This document shows, in pieces, positions 36,601 through 47,919 of a DNA stretch of 64,000 bases (positions within the stretch are counted from its first letter, which is position 1; every line of letters starts with the position of its first letter). The position numbers and the translations under genes were made by a program. The stretch comes from Paramacrobiotus metropolitanus (taxonomy: Eukaryota; Tardigrada; Eutardigrada; Parachela; Macrobiotidae), in contig NW_026570234.1 in the NCBI RefSeq assembly GCF_019649055.1, positions 1,736,001-1,800,000 on the forward strand. The letters run 5' to 3'. The notes under the pieces were generated by a model. The model was not told the origin of the DNA and made no database searches. It was given only the letters and a program-made list of their open reading frames with translations.

Positions 36601-37675
36601 AATTCTATTGTAATTAAAATAACAGTTAAGAATTAGCGGTAGTTAAATTACCGCTGAATTTGTTTGTTTCCCTGTACTCTCACCCCTGTACTTTCCGGTA
36701 CCCACTTCGCGCCGTGTGCAGTTGCCTGCGCGCAACGCTTCTTGCCGTTCATTTCTCATAATGGCTTTTACCTGTTGCTAGCTCGAGAATTGTTTGCTAA
36801 TTTCGAGTTCTCCGCAATTTTCTCCCCCTTTCTCAAGTCAAGTGAGTTGAAGGGATTTTTAAATCCTCTCACCGGTAAAATTATGGCTGGGAAAAAGAAA
36901 ACCGCGCCACGCAGCCGCGCTGCAAGCCCGCGGAGAACACGTTCTGCCCGGGATATCGCCAGCAGCAGTACCGTGGAGCAGCCAAAAACGAGACCCGGTC
37001 GAAAACACCGTCGATTACAATCACCCATTCCCTCCGTCCGGTCTGAAGTGGTCATCGTGGACCAAGTACAGCCCGACTGGAAGACGCTGGTGGATCGCCA
37101 GAGCCAGCAGATACAACAGCTGATCGACATCGTGATGCCGATAGCAGCCAAGAAACCTGGGGAACCTCGATCGATTTTACCCGCATCCGCAGACACTGGC
37201 CTGGAAATTGAATGTCTGGCAGATGGAAAACCAAATGTTCGTTACCGGGAAGACAGCTCATCTCGCGAACGCCGTCACCGAAGAGGTAAGCACAGCAGCC
37301 GCAGCCGCTCATCGTCTTCGCAGTCGGTCTCCGGTCCGCCGCCCCGTTCACGAGCTGCCTAGGCCTGCATCCTCATCGGCGGCGACTGGGAGACGCCAGC
37401 GTCGATGTCAGCTGGAAAACGTCCAGCGCTCAAACTAAGCACCTGCCAGCCGTTCCCAGCCGCGTCCGCAGACGGCTGCTCGACCTGTCGCGCTACATTG
37501 ACTTCGTCGGCTGCTCCCCAAAAAACCGCGGAAAGGCCCAAGCACGGCGGTTCCAAACTGGTATACTCAAAGGGCAATGTACTTCTAAAGCCCAACGAGA
37601 CCAGATCAGTTGTTGATTCATTTCCTTCCTGGATTCGCGCATTATCCATCTTCCTGGCCTACCGCGTCACGGTAG

Positions 37676-38137
37676 TGACATGCTATGCGGAAGTCGCACC
37701 GCGACAACCGCACTAGATGACCAAACCTACTCAATCGGTAGAGTGGGAATATGCTCTGGACTCCGTAAGTGGTACTACTGCCTACTTCCGCTAGGTACGA
37801 GCGGATTGCTGTGCCTAACGAAAGTTACCGAAACCAAAACATTCAGGAACTTCCCAAATGTTTAATCACCAAACCGAACAAACGAACAAACAGAACAGAA
37901 CAGAACGAGATATGAACTTCCTTCTAACCTAGAGTCACACGACCTTTCAGCTAGAAACGAGCTCACAGATTTAGTTGAAGTTAGAAACTTCAGACTCCTC
38001 AGTTCGACCAGAATCGTGGATGCAATTAGCGATCAAATGCGTTAGATAAGAACAGCACATCGTACGAAACGGAACAGACAACACGTACGTCGTAACACGT
38101 ACGTACGTAATACGCGCAATCTATGCATAGCGCGTTA
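37676..38137 (-). repeat. 3' LTR
   Basis: 462 bp. In element orientation it starts TAACGCGCTATGC and ends GCATAGCATGTCA. One substitution versus the 5' LTR (in the CGAACAAACGAACAAAC tract). Confidence 0.95.
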
Positions 38138-39096
38138 CCCCCACTGCTACAGAATTAACGTCCGCGTTAATCAAAGCAAACAAACAAACAAACACCAAAA
38201 TCAAAGAAAACTCAAAATCCAGGAAAGTACCGTAATCCTGGGGGATCCATTTTATTATTCGCGTGTGGAATCCGGGGTGTGACGGGGGTTCGAATGGAGG
38301 TCCAAGTTGATGAAGTTGGTGTTCCGTCCAAGTCCTCCGAGGTTCCTGGTTCCAAGCGCGTCCGTTATCGTCACCATCCAATCTTTTCGTATCCAGGTGA
38401 GACTTTCATCTATCCTCTCCCTCCGAAGAGCTCCAGGATCCAGAATCGAACAGGCCAAGCACACCAGAAATGTCAACCATTCTGATAACACTGGCCACAG
38501 CCAATCAACCAACAACACAGATTAAAACGGATGAATACCGTTCGTTAACCAGCATCTTCAGTGCACTAAAAAGTGGATATTTAATTTCCACTAATAACTG
38601 GCAATTACCCCCACTGCAAGCTTGCACTTGCAGTCAAACGATAAAACACAGTCAATCATAAACAGTTCACAAGAACCAATATGATAGCATGGTTCTTAGC
38701 AGTGATCAAACAAAACGTAACCAGTATCATCCAAGAATAATTTCCGGATGATCGATTCAAATTTCAACAGGATTAGGAATATCCAGTTATCAAAATCAAA
38801 GCAGACAGTAACTGCTGACAACTGCAGAATTAAAATGATTTTAAAGTCATTTTTGCAGAAATCAAACACTGCACCGCAGCACAGCGTTTCCATGCACGTA
38901 GCTACGGCACATAACACAGTACTCGATTATTAAGTACTTCTTTTCGCCAGTCAACAAGTTTTTATAACTTTCTGACACTTCAGCAATCAGCATCCTTTTT
39001 TTGCTGATAAATCCTGCGGTTATGAGCAAAAGCAAGTTACACTGTCAGTACACCACCGACAACGGAACAGCGGACTCATAACGTAGCAGCCAAAAC
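38138..39096 (-). other. Non-coding internal tail of the LTR element
   Basis: About 960 bp between the gag-fusion stop and the polypurine tract. No integrase core or envelope-like frame is seen. Confidence 0.6.
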
Positions 39097-42012
39097 TTAA
39101 ACATGAGCACTACATTGCTCACATTCTGCTTCGATTTTCCACAATTCAGCATTCATCCCAGGCCAATAATAGTTCCGCAAAACATACTTACGGACAGACC
39201 AATAATCTTGCAAATTACCAGCATGATAACTCTTATGGCAGTCTCGTAACAGGTCCTGACGGCTAACTTCCGGTACGACTACGCGGTGTCTACTGTACCT
39301 ACCGCCCTTGCTACGGTACACGATACCACGATAAACATGAAATCCTTTCACGATCTCTCTTTCATCCCGACTCATCTCTGCCTCGGGATTCTTGATCAGA
39401 AACTTCAAGCGCTTCACATAAGCACTACCACTTTGCTTCCGACGCCAATCCACACGAGCCTGAGCACCCCCACTGCAAAGCGAGTGCCCTGTCGGACGGC
39501 GTACCGAGCAGAACTGAACCTGGGTGGCATCGCCCCCACTGCGAGCTTCGTCCCCTTCAGCAACTTGTGCACATTCAACTTGCACAGTGAAAGAATTTAC
39601 TTCCGGCCTACGGATCAAGAACGATCCCAAACTATTACTTTCGGGATTCTTTCCCATTGACTTCTTCAACATGTAAGCCTTAATCACCTGATCCGGCGGT
39701 TCCGCTGTAATCGGCTTACGCGGTTCCGAACTGGTGCACTTTTTTCCCACATGCGCACCATGGCATTTAAAACATATCGGTTGTCCGTCTGGGAAATACC
39801 ACTTCGCGTAATTAATGGTCACCTGTTTACCATTATCAACTGCACTTCCTTCGGACTTCTTCGCCTCATTACTAGCAGCCTTAACTGCGCTGCTATCTGC
39901 ATCAACTGGCTTCCTGCCACTGAACTGTTTTGATTCAGAGTAACCAGAACCGGGATTACTGTTACGCAGCTTATACTGCAGTTTCAATTCTGACAGAAAT
40001 TCTTCAACATCTGCCACTCTTTTCTCTTCCATGTATTTGAACCAAAAGAAACGGTTCTTCTTTAATCCTTGCTTCAGATAATACACACGTTCCGATTCGT
40101 TCAGATCTAACTTTTTGAACGACGTAGTGAACCAATCCACATACGAGTTCGGTGTATCGTCACTACCAAAATGACGATCAGCAATTTTATCACGAACAGC
40201 CATCAAATCCTTCTCATCCGAGAAATGTTCTCGGATCATCTTCTTCCATTCAGACCACTTTAACTTTTTATTATAATCGTACTTATCCAAGTACCAGGTA
40301 AGTGCCGTGCCAGTAAGGCAGCGCGACAGGCATTTACTGATGACGTCACCATCAGACCAACTGTTGTGGCTTTTGCAATTATCCACACTCTGGATAAACT
40401 GTTCCACCTTATTTGTATCCGTTTTCCCATCAAACTTCTCCGGATACATTGTATCCGTCCTGAATGCACCTTTCATAGCATTCGTAAACTTATCCATATC
40501 AAATGGAGCGGAAACAGTACTACCGCCCTTGGCTTCCTGTTCCTTTAAACGACGATCAAGTTCAGCAACCTTGGCTTCCATCTTGGCCAAAGCAATTGTG
40601 CTAACTTCTGAAATCGTTGGTGAGGGACTACGCGACTCACCCAAACATTCCTGCATATTATGCGCACGCTCACGTAAATCCAGAAAATTTTCCAGCTTCT
40701 GGGTATCTTTGGCCACAAAGACGGGCTTCTGAACTGCGCTATACAGCTTTCGTACAGGTTCAGCCATATCCTGTACTACTACGCTGCGTCGACCTGCTCC
40801 AACATGCGGAACAAAGATAACGTCATCCTTCACTGCATGAAGTCCATTATTCTGATCAACTTTCCACTTATCAACAGCAACATTAAATGCTGTTTGTTCA
40901 GCCAAAAAACTCGCATACTTTTTATTCAAGGCAGCTGTGCCTTGTTGAAAACTTTTCTGCGCCTTGTCCTTCTCTAACTGGAACTTCTGCTTTTCCAGTT
41001 GCAACTTTTCACTTTCTTTATTCACATGCTCGAACGCATCCTGCATTAGCTTTGCGTCTCGAGTACGCATTATGCCAAGCAACTTCACCTGATCAGCCAA
41101 CTCATTATGACGATCAACCAAACCGTCATATTTATCGACCAGATCATTATGTTTATCAACTAAACCATCATGCTTCAAAACCAGCGCATGATATCGCAAC
41201 TTTTCCGCGTCCAGTTCTTTACGTAACTGTTCAACCACAGCAGCGGTTGATGACTCATCGCTTTCTTTCCCAACTTTCTGACTGTAGTGAACATCAGCGT
41301 CTTCAATACGCTGCTTATCTACCGCAGCCAGTTCCGTATCACTATCATCGTGATCTTCAGTAACAACAGCTGAATAATCTGGAGCATTACTAATTTGCTC
41401 CAGTACCTTATTCATTTCTGTCAGGTCCAAGTGCTGAGTTACCACGGTATTCTTCGCAGTACCACCTGAGCCACTGGCGGACAGTGTATTGCCCTCACTG
41501 ACTGCAGCTTGCAGACCGCCGCTTTGCTGCATATCCGACCCTGGCTGAGCTTTACTGCTACCTGCTGCAGACTGATCAGGCTTTTTGTTGGCAAGATACT
41601 GCATCCATTTACCATGCAGTTCAGTGCCATACTGCTGATCATAATCATGCAAGGTCAGATGGATCGTTCGACGGGCGGGAATCTTCCTTCCTGCCTGAAT
41701 CCACTGATCATAACCTCCTGGTTTTTTACCACCATTAAGATCATATTCAACCCATTCTTGACTTAATTCTCCAGTACGTGGGAGAACAATTTCCCACTTC
41801 TTACAAAATTCACCAACATTTTCGTCTTCCGGTAGAAACCACTGCACTGTAGGCGGGGATAAATAATCCGCCTTCTTCAGCATGGCTTCAAACTCATCAA
41901 CATTTATCATCCCTTTTCGACGGGACGGTTTACTTTTGCCAGTTGACGGCTCTTCTACACCGTCCTCCGGTCCAGCGGTTAATGCTGATGGTTCAATCAC
42001 TGTACCATCCAT
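39097..42012 (-). CDS. Gag polyprotein with C-terminal integrase zinc-binding (H2C2) domain
   Basis: ATG at 42012 (MDGTVIEPSALTAGPEDG); 971 aa. The frame is open further upstream into the LTR, but that ATG is the first after the primer site with Gag-like sequence. A coiled coil has tandem heptads around residues 275-305 (GLVDKHN, DLVDKYD, GLVDRHN). A retrotransposon Gag core follows (CLSRCLTGTALTWYL, WSEWKKMIREHFSDEKDL), then a knuckle (CFKCHGAHVGKKC). The last ~100 residues form an HHCC zinc-binding domain as at the start of integrases (RHRVVVPEV, HKSYHAG, YYWPGM, CEQC). The uninterrupted frame and near-identical LTRs suggest it may still be expressed. The join looks like an internal deletion that removed pol. 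Confidence 0.85.
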   Translation of the reverse strand: MDGTVIEPSALTAGPEDGVEEPSTGKSKPSRRKGMINVDEFEAMLKKADYLSPPTVQWFLPEDENVGEFCKKWEIVLPRTGELSQEWVEYDLNGGKKPGGYDQWIQAGRKIPARRTIHLTLHDYDQQYGTELHGKWMQYLANKKPDQSAAGSSKAQPGSDMQQSGGLQAAVSEGNTLSASGSGGTAKNTVVTQHLDLTEMNKVLEQISNAPDYSAVVTEDHDDSDTELAAVDKQRIEDADVHYSQKVGKESDESSTAAVVEQLRKELDAEKLRYHALVLKHDGLVDKHNDLVDKYDGLVDRHNELADQVKLLGIMRTRDAKLMQDAFEHVNKESEKLQLEKQKFQLEKDKAQKSFQQGTAALNKKYASFLAEQTAFNVAVDKWKVDQNNGLHAVKDDVIFVPHVGAGRRSVVVQDMAEPVRKLYSAVQKPVFVAKDTQKLENFLDLRERAHNMQECLGESRSPSPTISEVSTIALAKMEAKVAELDRRLKEQEAKGGSTVSAPFDMDKFTNAMKGAFRTDTMYPEKFDGKTDTNKVEQFIQSVDNCKSHNSWSDGDVISKCLSRCLTGTALTWYLDKYDYNKKLKWSEWKKMIREHFSDEKDLMAVRDKIADRHFGSDDTPNSYVDWFTTSFKKLDLNESERVYYLKQGLKKNRFFWFKYMEEKRVADVEEFLSELKLQYKLRNSNPGSGYSESKQFSGRKPVDADSSAVKAASNEAKKSEGSAVDNGKQVTINYAKWYFPDGQPICFKCHGAHVGKKCTSSEPRKPITAEPPDQVIKAYMLKKSMGKNPESNSLGSFLIRRPEVNSFTVQVECAQVAEGDEARSGGDATQVQFCSVRRPTGHSLCSGGAQARVDWRRKQSGSAYVKRLKFLIKNPEAEMSRDEREIVKGFHVYRGIVYRSKGGRYSRHRVVVPEVSRQDLLRDCHKSYHAGNLQDYWSVRKYVLRNYYWPGMNAELWKIEAECEQCSAHV

Positions 42013-42379
42013 TGCACCTGCTTGACAAACAACAGACAAGTAATCCAGGTCACCGAACCCGGATGTAAGTCTGCTACACAAATAACAGGGCTTTCGCCAC
42101 CACTTCTCAGTACACACCGTACCAATTACCAGTACGAGTACAGTATACGGACTCCCGTCCAGCACCTGGCTCGCACTTAGGAACCGTGCCTCGCGCAACC
42201 CTCTAAGGTCACTGCGGTACACACTGCGGGCAAGCACCTGGTTCTCACTTAGGAACCTTGCCTCACGGGATTCTCTGAGAATCCACGTGGTCAACCAGCA
42301 CCACACAAAACGCCAAAAACTAATACCACTTACCAGACGATCCAGATTCCCAGGGGTTGTTAAAATCCGTTGGGCGCCA

Positions 42380-42841
42380 TGACATGCTATGCGGAAGTCG
42401 CACCGCGACAACCGCACTAGATGACCAAACCTACTCAATCGGTAGAGTGGGAATATGCTCTGGACTCCGTAAGTGGTACTACTGCCTACTTCCGCTAGGT
42501 ACGAGCGGATTGCTGTGCCTAACGAAAGTTACCGAAACCAAAACATTCAGGAACTTCCCAAATGTTTAATCACCAAACCGAACGAACGAACAAACAGAAC
42601 AGAACAGAACGAGATATGAACTTCCTTCTAACCTAGAGTCACACGACCTTTCAGCTAGAAACGAGCTCACAGATTTAGTTGAAGTTAGAAACTTCAGACT
42701 CCTCAGTTCGACCAGAATCGTGGATGCAATTAGCGATCAAATGCGTTAGATAAGAACAGCACATCGTACGAAACGGAACAGACAACACGTACGTCGTAAC
42801 ACGTACGTACGTAATACGCGCAATCTATGCATAGCGCGTTA
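42380..42841 (-). repeat. 5' LTR
   Basis: 462 bp; same ends as the other copy. The promoter should lie here, but no clear TATA box is assigned. Confidence 0.95.
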
Positions 42842-43349
42842 GTAGCTCCAGAAGCAGCAACCGCCATGGCCAAGTATCAGGACCTGATTGCGGCGTATGT
42901 CGAACGGGGGGTTCGGACCGCCCACTGGCTCGAATACGACCGGCAGTTTCGGTCCCTCATGACGAATGACGAGCCATCCGCGCGAATATGACATGTGGGC
43001 CCGCCAGCACGACGACACGTACGCAGATTACATCCAGAACGCCGCCCCGGAGGAGGGCGCAAACGACGGCGGCGGCGATCAACGGACCAAGAAGAATGCC
43101 GCCCCGACGGACAAATGTCCCAACTGCGGGGAGATGGGGCATTTCATCGCACACTGCCCGCATCCCCGGAAAGGACAGGCCGGATACAATCAGCCCTTTC
43201 GACCTGCTCCAGCAGTGGAGGCGAAGTCTGCCGCAACTGGAACCAGTTCCGGTGCAGCGACCCATGCAGCCAAGGACGCTTGCACGCTTGCGGAAAGTGC
43301 CGCGACAAGGACCATCGGGCACCGCAATGCAAGTTCGAGTCTGGCTGAA

Positions 43350-45029
43350 AGTAAAGCAGTGCCTGCAAACGCTCAGACGTCTCTGCGTGCTGATGCGTTT
43401 GAGAAACTGCTAGCCGATCACCCTGACGCCAGTTTGTGTCGCTTCATCACCACAACCATACGGACTGGCGCCGATATCCGGTACAGAGGACCTCAGTTCG
43501 CACGTCATACAAAGAATTCACTATCCGCACGGATCCACCACGACGCCCTGCAGCGGAGCATACAGAAGGAAGTTGCCGCAGGAAACTCTGTGGGACCGTC
43601 TCCAAGACCTCCGCTGCCGTTCTTTGAAGTAAACGCACTCGGATGCCGACCATAGAAGGACGGAGGCCACCGCACGATCCTGGATTTGTCGCAACCAGCC
43701 GGACTAAGCGTGAACGACCACATAGACGGCCGGGAAATGCCTCTTCAGTATTGCTCTGTTGACGATGCAGTGAAGCTGCTGACGATCGCTGGTAAGGGAG
43801 CACCAATGGGCAAGATGGACATCAAGTCCGCGTTCCGACTGATCCCTGTCAGGAAAGCAGACTGGAACCTCCTCGGATATCAGCTCGACGGTAAGTACTA
43901 CTTTGACGTAGTATTACCGTTTGGATGCCGCTCAGCCCCTTACATCTTCGAGTTCTTTTCAACGGCGGTGTATTGGTGTGTACAAAGACGCGCCCTCCTC
44001 AGCTCGCTGCTCCACTACGTCGACGACTTTCTGTTCGTTGGCAAACCCGGGAGAGGAGAGTGCGAGTTACTGATGGTCTCCATGCAGGAAGTGTGCAGCG
44101 AGCTCGGGGTTCCCTTAGCAGTCGATAAGACCGTAGGGCCCGCGACCCGGCTGACATTCTTGGGCATTGAACTTGACTCATACGAGCAGACGTTGAGCCT
44201 CCCAGCCGGCAAGCTGGCGGAGATCCTGGCCACTCTCAAGAGCTGGCGCGACAAGACCACCTGCACACTCACAGAGCTACAGAGCCTCATCGGCACCCTG
44301 ACGTTCGCGTCCAAATGCGTACCCTCCAGCCGGCTGTTCACCCGCAGAATGATACGCTTGCTGGCAGAATCCCACGGGCGGCCTCGTGTGTCCATCAACA
44401 CGGACTTCCGGCTCGACCTCGACTGGTGGAGGGACTTCCTGCCCCAATGGAACGGAACGGCCTCCTTCCTGCAGCCAGATTGGACCACTTCCGATGTGCT
44501 GCACATCTACACAGACGCGTCCGCCACGCTGGGCCTGGGAGCCTACCTTAACGGCGAGTGGTTCCAGTCCAGGTGGCCGGAGTGGCTGTTGCAAGTCTCC
44601 CCTTCAATCGAGTACATGGAAATGGTTCCCATCCTGCTCGCCGTTATTGTTTGAGGGCAAAAGTTGCGCCGGAAGAAAGTTATCTTCCACACCGACAACG
44701 CCGGCGCTGTGGAGGCATGGGCACGCTTGCGCTCCAGCAGCCCGGGTGTGCTCGATCTGATGCGTAGAATGACGTGGGCGGCGGCCACTAATAACCTAAC
44801 GTTGACGCTCAAGCACGTATCGGGCGTTGACAACGGTATAGCTGACGCCCTATCTCGGTTTCAGATGTCTCGGTTTAGAACACTCGCGCCGGCAGCACTC
44901 AACACGCCTACGCCCCATCCGGACATCTTTCCCAGCCTGCAGGAAGCATATCGCGCAGAGGTACCCTGCAGCAGCTCCTCCGCGCCCACATCTCCGGATC
45001 CTCCAGAGCCACATACAAGGCCTCGATAA
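43350..45029 (+). pseudogene. DIRS-like reverse transcriptase / RNase H
   Basis: One frame runs from about 43350 to 45029 with two in-frame stops: TAG 43653-43655, just before KDGGHRTILDLSQP, and TGA 44652-44654, where relatives have Trp. RT landmarks are MDIKSAFRLIPV (first catalytic Asp), LPFGCRSAPYIFEFF and HYVDDFLFVG (YVDD catalytic box). An RNase H-like segment follows (IYTDASATLGLGAYL, HTDNAGAVEAW, ending DNGIADALSRFQM). Domain order and the short SVNDHI lead-in match DIRS-type Pol. Recognisable, but each stop would abort the protein. Confidence 0.85.
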
Positions 45030-45860
45030 CCCGCTTCGTACAGTTCTGCGCCGCAAATGGCTTTGCGTCATTGCCAGCCGTCCCATCTACTGTTGCCGCG
45101 TACGTAGCCTCCCTGTACGAGGAGAACGCAGCCTACCGAACCATGAAAGTATACCTCGCAGCGATACACAACAGTCATCGGGAAGCCGGTCTGCTTAACC
45201 CTACCTCCGACGACTTGGTCGTGCGCGCGGTGAGCGGCTTCAAGAGACTGCGCGGACCGAACCCCGACACGCGGCTGCCCATAACGCTGGACACAATGCG
45301 CATGCTGAAATCCCGCCTTACGACGCATGACGACGCCGAAGAAGCCATCATGATCTGGTGTGCCTTCTGTGTGGCGTTTTTCGGATTCCTACGGATCAGC
45401 GAGATCGCCTCGAAGTCTAGCTGCACGTTCGACACCACCTCCACCCTTCTCCTCCGAGACGTGACGATTGCAGGCAACACTGCTGTCGTCTCCTTGAAAC
45501 GCACCAAAACCGATCAGAGCGCTACAGGGACAAAGATAACGCTAACCGCCACCAATCGGTCCATCTGACCAGTACGCGCCATTGCGGACTTCCACCGCCT
45601 TCGGATCAAGCAGGGCGGCATCACCACTCGTTTCTTCCGTTACCAGAACGGGAAGTTCCTAACACGTGTGACCGTCGACCGGATCCTGAAGACCCTGCTG
45701 TACGATCACCCGGACCTCGCGCGGATCAGCACACACAGCTTCCGCATCGGGGCGGCAACCGAGGCTGCGTCACAACGGCTACCGAAGGAGATGATTCAGC
45801 GCGCCGGGAGATGAAAGAGTGACTGCGTCGAGCGTTATATCCGACCTGCTACCCTAACCG
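44940..45860 (+). pseudogene. DIRS-like tyrosine recombinase
   Basis: A core-binding helical part (TVAAYVASLYEEN, TMKVYLAAIHNSHREAGL) precedes the catalytic part. The first Arg is in FLRISEIA (about 45390), a Lys in SLKRTKTDQ, the HxxR box in HSFRIGAAT (about 45733), and the Tyr in CVERYI (about 45836). TGA codons at 45566-45568 and 45812-45814 interrupt it; the second replaces the Trp usual after AGR. This enzyme inserts DIRS DNA circles without the integrase of LTR elements. Start uncertain. Confidence 0.85.
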
Positions 45861-45900
45861 GACCGAATTTCTACCCAAAGAGGGTTTGTTTGGGGGCGAA

Positions 45901-46225
45901 GAAATCGGGCAGTGGCGGAGGGTGCCGGCAGTGAGCTGTCTGTACCGGCAGGTAAGACTCTCAGCTGGAATTGCGCACCTCCGGCCATGCCGGTGACTTT
46001 CAACTCCACAAACCGCACGCCGAGTCGCCTCACACACCGATACTGCACTTCAGAATTCGCGGATAATTTAATGAATAAACAGCGTGCAACACGGGCACAT
46101 CCAGTGCGCCTATATCGCCAACACTGGATCCGAATCGAGACGTGCTTCTTGTCTTAATATGAGTTGAGGCGAAGCGTCCACTTCTTTTTTGTTTTCTTAG
46201 GTTTTTTTATGCTTTCCTGAATTTC
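45901..46225. other. Non-coding interval
   Basis: The right flank or end of the DIRS-like element; the terminal repeat is not identified. Confidence 0.35.
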
Positions 46226-47523
46226 CTAATTTTCTGCTTGCGTGTACTTGTAGCTCACCGTTTGCTGCGGTTGGACCGACATGGCGGCGACAAAGACAAA
46301 ATGAAAGATGTGTGGCATCGGTGCCATCCAAAACTCCACCACCGCTGTCGTATCTTTAAACACCACAAGGAACGACCGTGCCATGTACGTGCCGTGCCAA
46401 CGATGAGGAAGTCCATTAGCAGCCAAACAGATAACACCGGAGAAAACACTTCACTAATGCGCAGAAAAAACGCCAACAGCGCTTTCTCCTGCTCATGGCA
46501 GCGCTGGATCTCTGCGTGCTGACTGCGTAACTGTGCAGCGTCCGCTGACGCCATAAAAAAACATCAGAAAAAGCATAAAAAACATACCTAAAAAGCATAA
46601 AAAAGAAGCATACCCGTGACAACCATCGCTTGAAGTTGTTGAAGATCGTGGACGAGCGGCATGACGCCCGATGAAATAAAGAGAAGGATAACGCCAGCAA
46701 AAAACCCCGCGGTAATCGTCGACATGAAATCGACTAGACTGATCAAGGCGATGGAATTGTACGCCAACAGTTTCTCGTTGACGTCCCAGACCAAGAATCT
46801 GCGCGTATTACCGTTATCCGGCAGGTTGTTAGCGAGCAACAGGGAAGCGTACGTTTTATACGCCGTAATCAGTACCATTATTCCAAGGAACAGAAAGGTC
46901 ACCATCACCAAAAACAGTGGGGTCCGGCATTGACAGCCTTTACGCAAATAACGAACTAAAGCCGATATGGATGGTCCTTTCAGCGCGAAAAGCACAACGT
47001 CAGCTAAGCCTCGCACGCAGTAGAATATAAACGTTAAATTAGCGAGAAACAGGATGATGTCGGGAATCCGGGCGCTGGCTACTTGTTTGTGGGCGAGTGG
47101 TTCATGTATCAGGCTCTGCACGCCGAAAATCAGACACACGATGAGAAAGGTCACGATACACTTGCGCAACACCGGACAGTGAAGTTCAAATTGGTCTTTT
47201 CCGGAAACTGGTCGGACTAAGCTGGTGGTGAGTGGGTTGTATAGAAGAAAGCGCAACCTGGCATCGAGGAACTGTTGACCTGTCCAATGGCTGTTGATGC
47301 TCCGGATGAATCCCTTCAGTGAAACCCATGGCGGAGTGTCCAGTTCTTCATCAGAGTCAGACAAAGCCGTCTGCTGTTCACTGCGTGGATCTCGAGGGGC
47401 GCCATCATCCGCAGCAGCCATTCGCTCCTCCATCTTGTCGCGGGAGGACCAGGAAAGGTCGCCACTTCCAGCGTCCGTCTGATGGGTATCTGAATGTTTC
47501 GAGCCGGGTTTTGCACCAGCCAT
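46226..47523 (-). CDS. Multi-membrane receptor-like protein, possibly gustatory-receptor-like
   Basis: ATG 47523; exon 1 to 46614 (phase-1 end, donor GTATGC) encodes about 303 aa. A charged N-terminus of ~100 residues is followed by WVSLKGFIRSINSHWTGQQF and four hydrophobic segments (VTFLIVCLIFGVQSLI; ILFLANLTFIFYCV; FLVMVTFLFLGIMVLI; LISLVDFMSTITAGFFAGVI). Exon 2 starts at 46544 after GCGTCAG and adds ALLAFFLRISEVFSPVLSVWL. A further open segment at about 46390-46226 (VEFWMAPMPHIFHFVFVAAM) may be the last membrane span, but that junction is unresolved. A long intracellular N-terminus with about seven spans fits arthropod-type gustatory receptors; homology is not proven. A broken paralogue lies at 32.7-33.2 kb. 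Confidence 0.5.
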
Positions 47524-47919
47524 AGCTTTCCAAAAGGATGCGACGTAATTGTGTAACGAAATAAAATTACAGCTGCCTTCTTAAATCCGTTTAGATGCGG
47601 TATAAATCCGTTTGGTCCGCAACCAGTTTACGCGTGTTTACCACAGGTTGAGCAGGTTGACTAACAAGGTTCATCTGATACTGCATCGAGCAAACAAGGA
47701 CGCCAAGCAGTATATCCAGTTCAAAGAGACGCGATCGTCAATATTTTGCTATCGCACTGATGAAAACGCGGTATGGCGTCAACGTATCCGTGTTACATCA
47801 TCATCTCCAATAACTCCCGTGTGCGTTGCGCCAACTTTGTTGACACATTTACTCGCCGGTAAATCCCTCTTCGAAGCTATGTGTTTTCTGGAATGACAGA
47901 CATTAATCCGTCGACTGCA

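Larger units (their letters stand above)
37676..42841 (-). mobile_element. Young LTR element carrying gag fused to an integrase zinc domain (non-autonomous)
   Basis: 462-bp terminal repeats at both ends differ by one base. GTAG is present just outside each end (37672-37675 and 42842-42845). In the minus orientation, the 5' LTR is followed by TGGCGCCCAACGGATTTT, a primer-binding site, and the 3' LTR is preceded by GCAGTGGGGG, a polypurine tract. Both mark the orientation. Protease, reverse transcriptase, RNase H and the integrase core are absent. The element sits inside the DIRS gag. Confidence 0.95.
36883..43348 (+). pseudogene. DIRS-like gag, interrupted
   Basis: An ATG at 36883 opens a basic, Ser/Arg-rich N-terminus (MAGKKKTAPRSRAASPRR). 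An in-frame TAG occurs at 37360-37362, then coding resumes and continues through SFPSWIRALSIFLAYRV to the LTR insertion at 37676. It continues at 42842 with a helix-rich segment (YQDLIAAYVERG) and a zinc knuckle CPNCGEMGHFIAHC near 43120. Near 43200 the frame shifts and a second Cys/His-rich segment (CGKCRDKDHRAPQC) ends at 43348. The Cys arrangement is usual in DIRS Gag, which packages RNA. Not functional as it stands. Confidence 0.7.
36664..45900 (+). mobile_element. DIRS-like tyrosine-recombinase retroelement, split by an LTR insertion
   Basis: Gag-like, RT/RNase H and tyrosine-recombinase segments follow each other on the plus strand, the order of DIRS elements. Removing 37676-42841 and one GTAG copy restores a continuous reading frame across the insertion. 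Outer ends are approximate; I could not find the terminal repeats. Four in-frame stops and at least one frameshift show it is defective. Confidence 0.8.

Noticed and set aside
38283-38300. GGTTCGAAT resembling a tRNA B box
   Set aside because: No A box, acceptor stem or terminator T-run at the right distances; it lies in the non-coding tail of the LTR element.
42013-42438. Upstream extension of the Gag reading frame into the 5' LTR
   Set aside because: It reads through the LTR end and primer site; the first Gag-like ATG is at 42012.
44652-44654. TGA as selenocysteine or reassigned codon
   Set aside because: Host genes in the window use TGA as a normal stop (for example 54770-54772), and the element also has a TAG and a frameshift.
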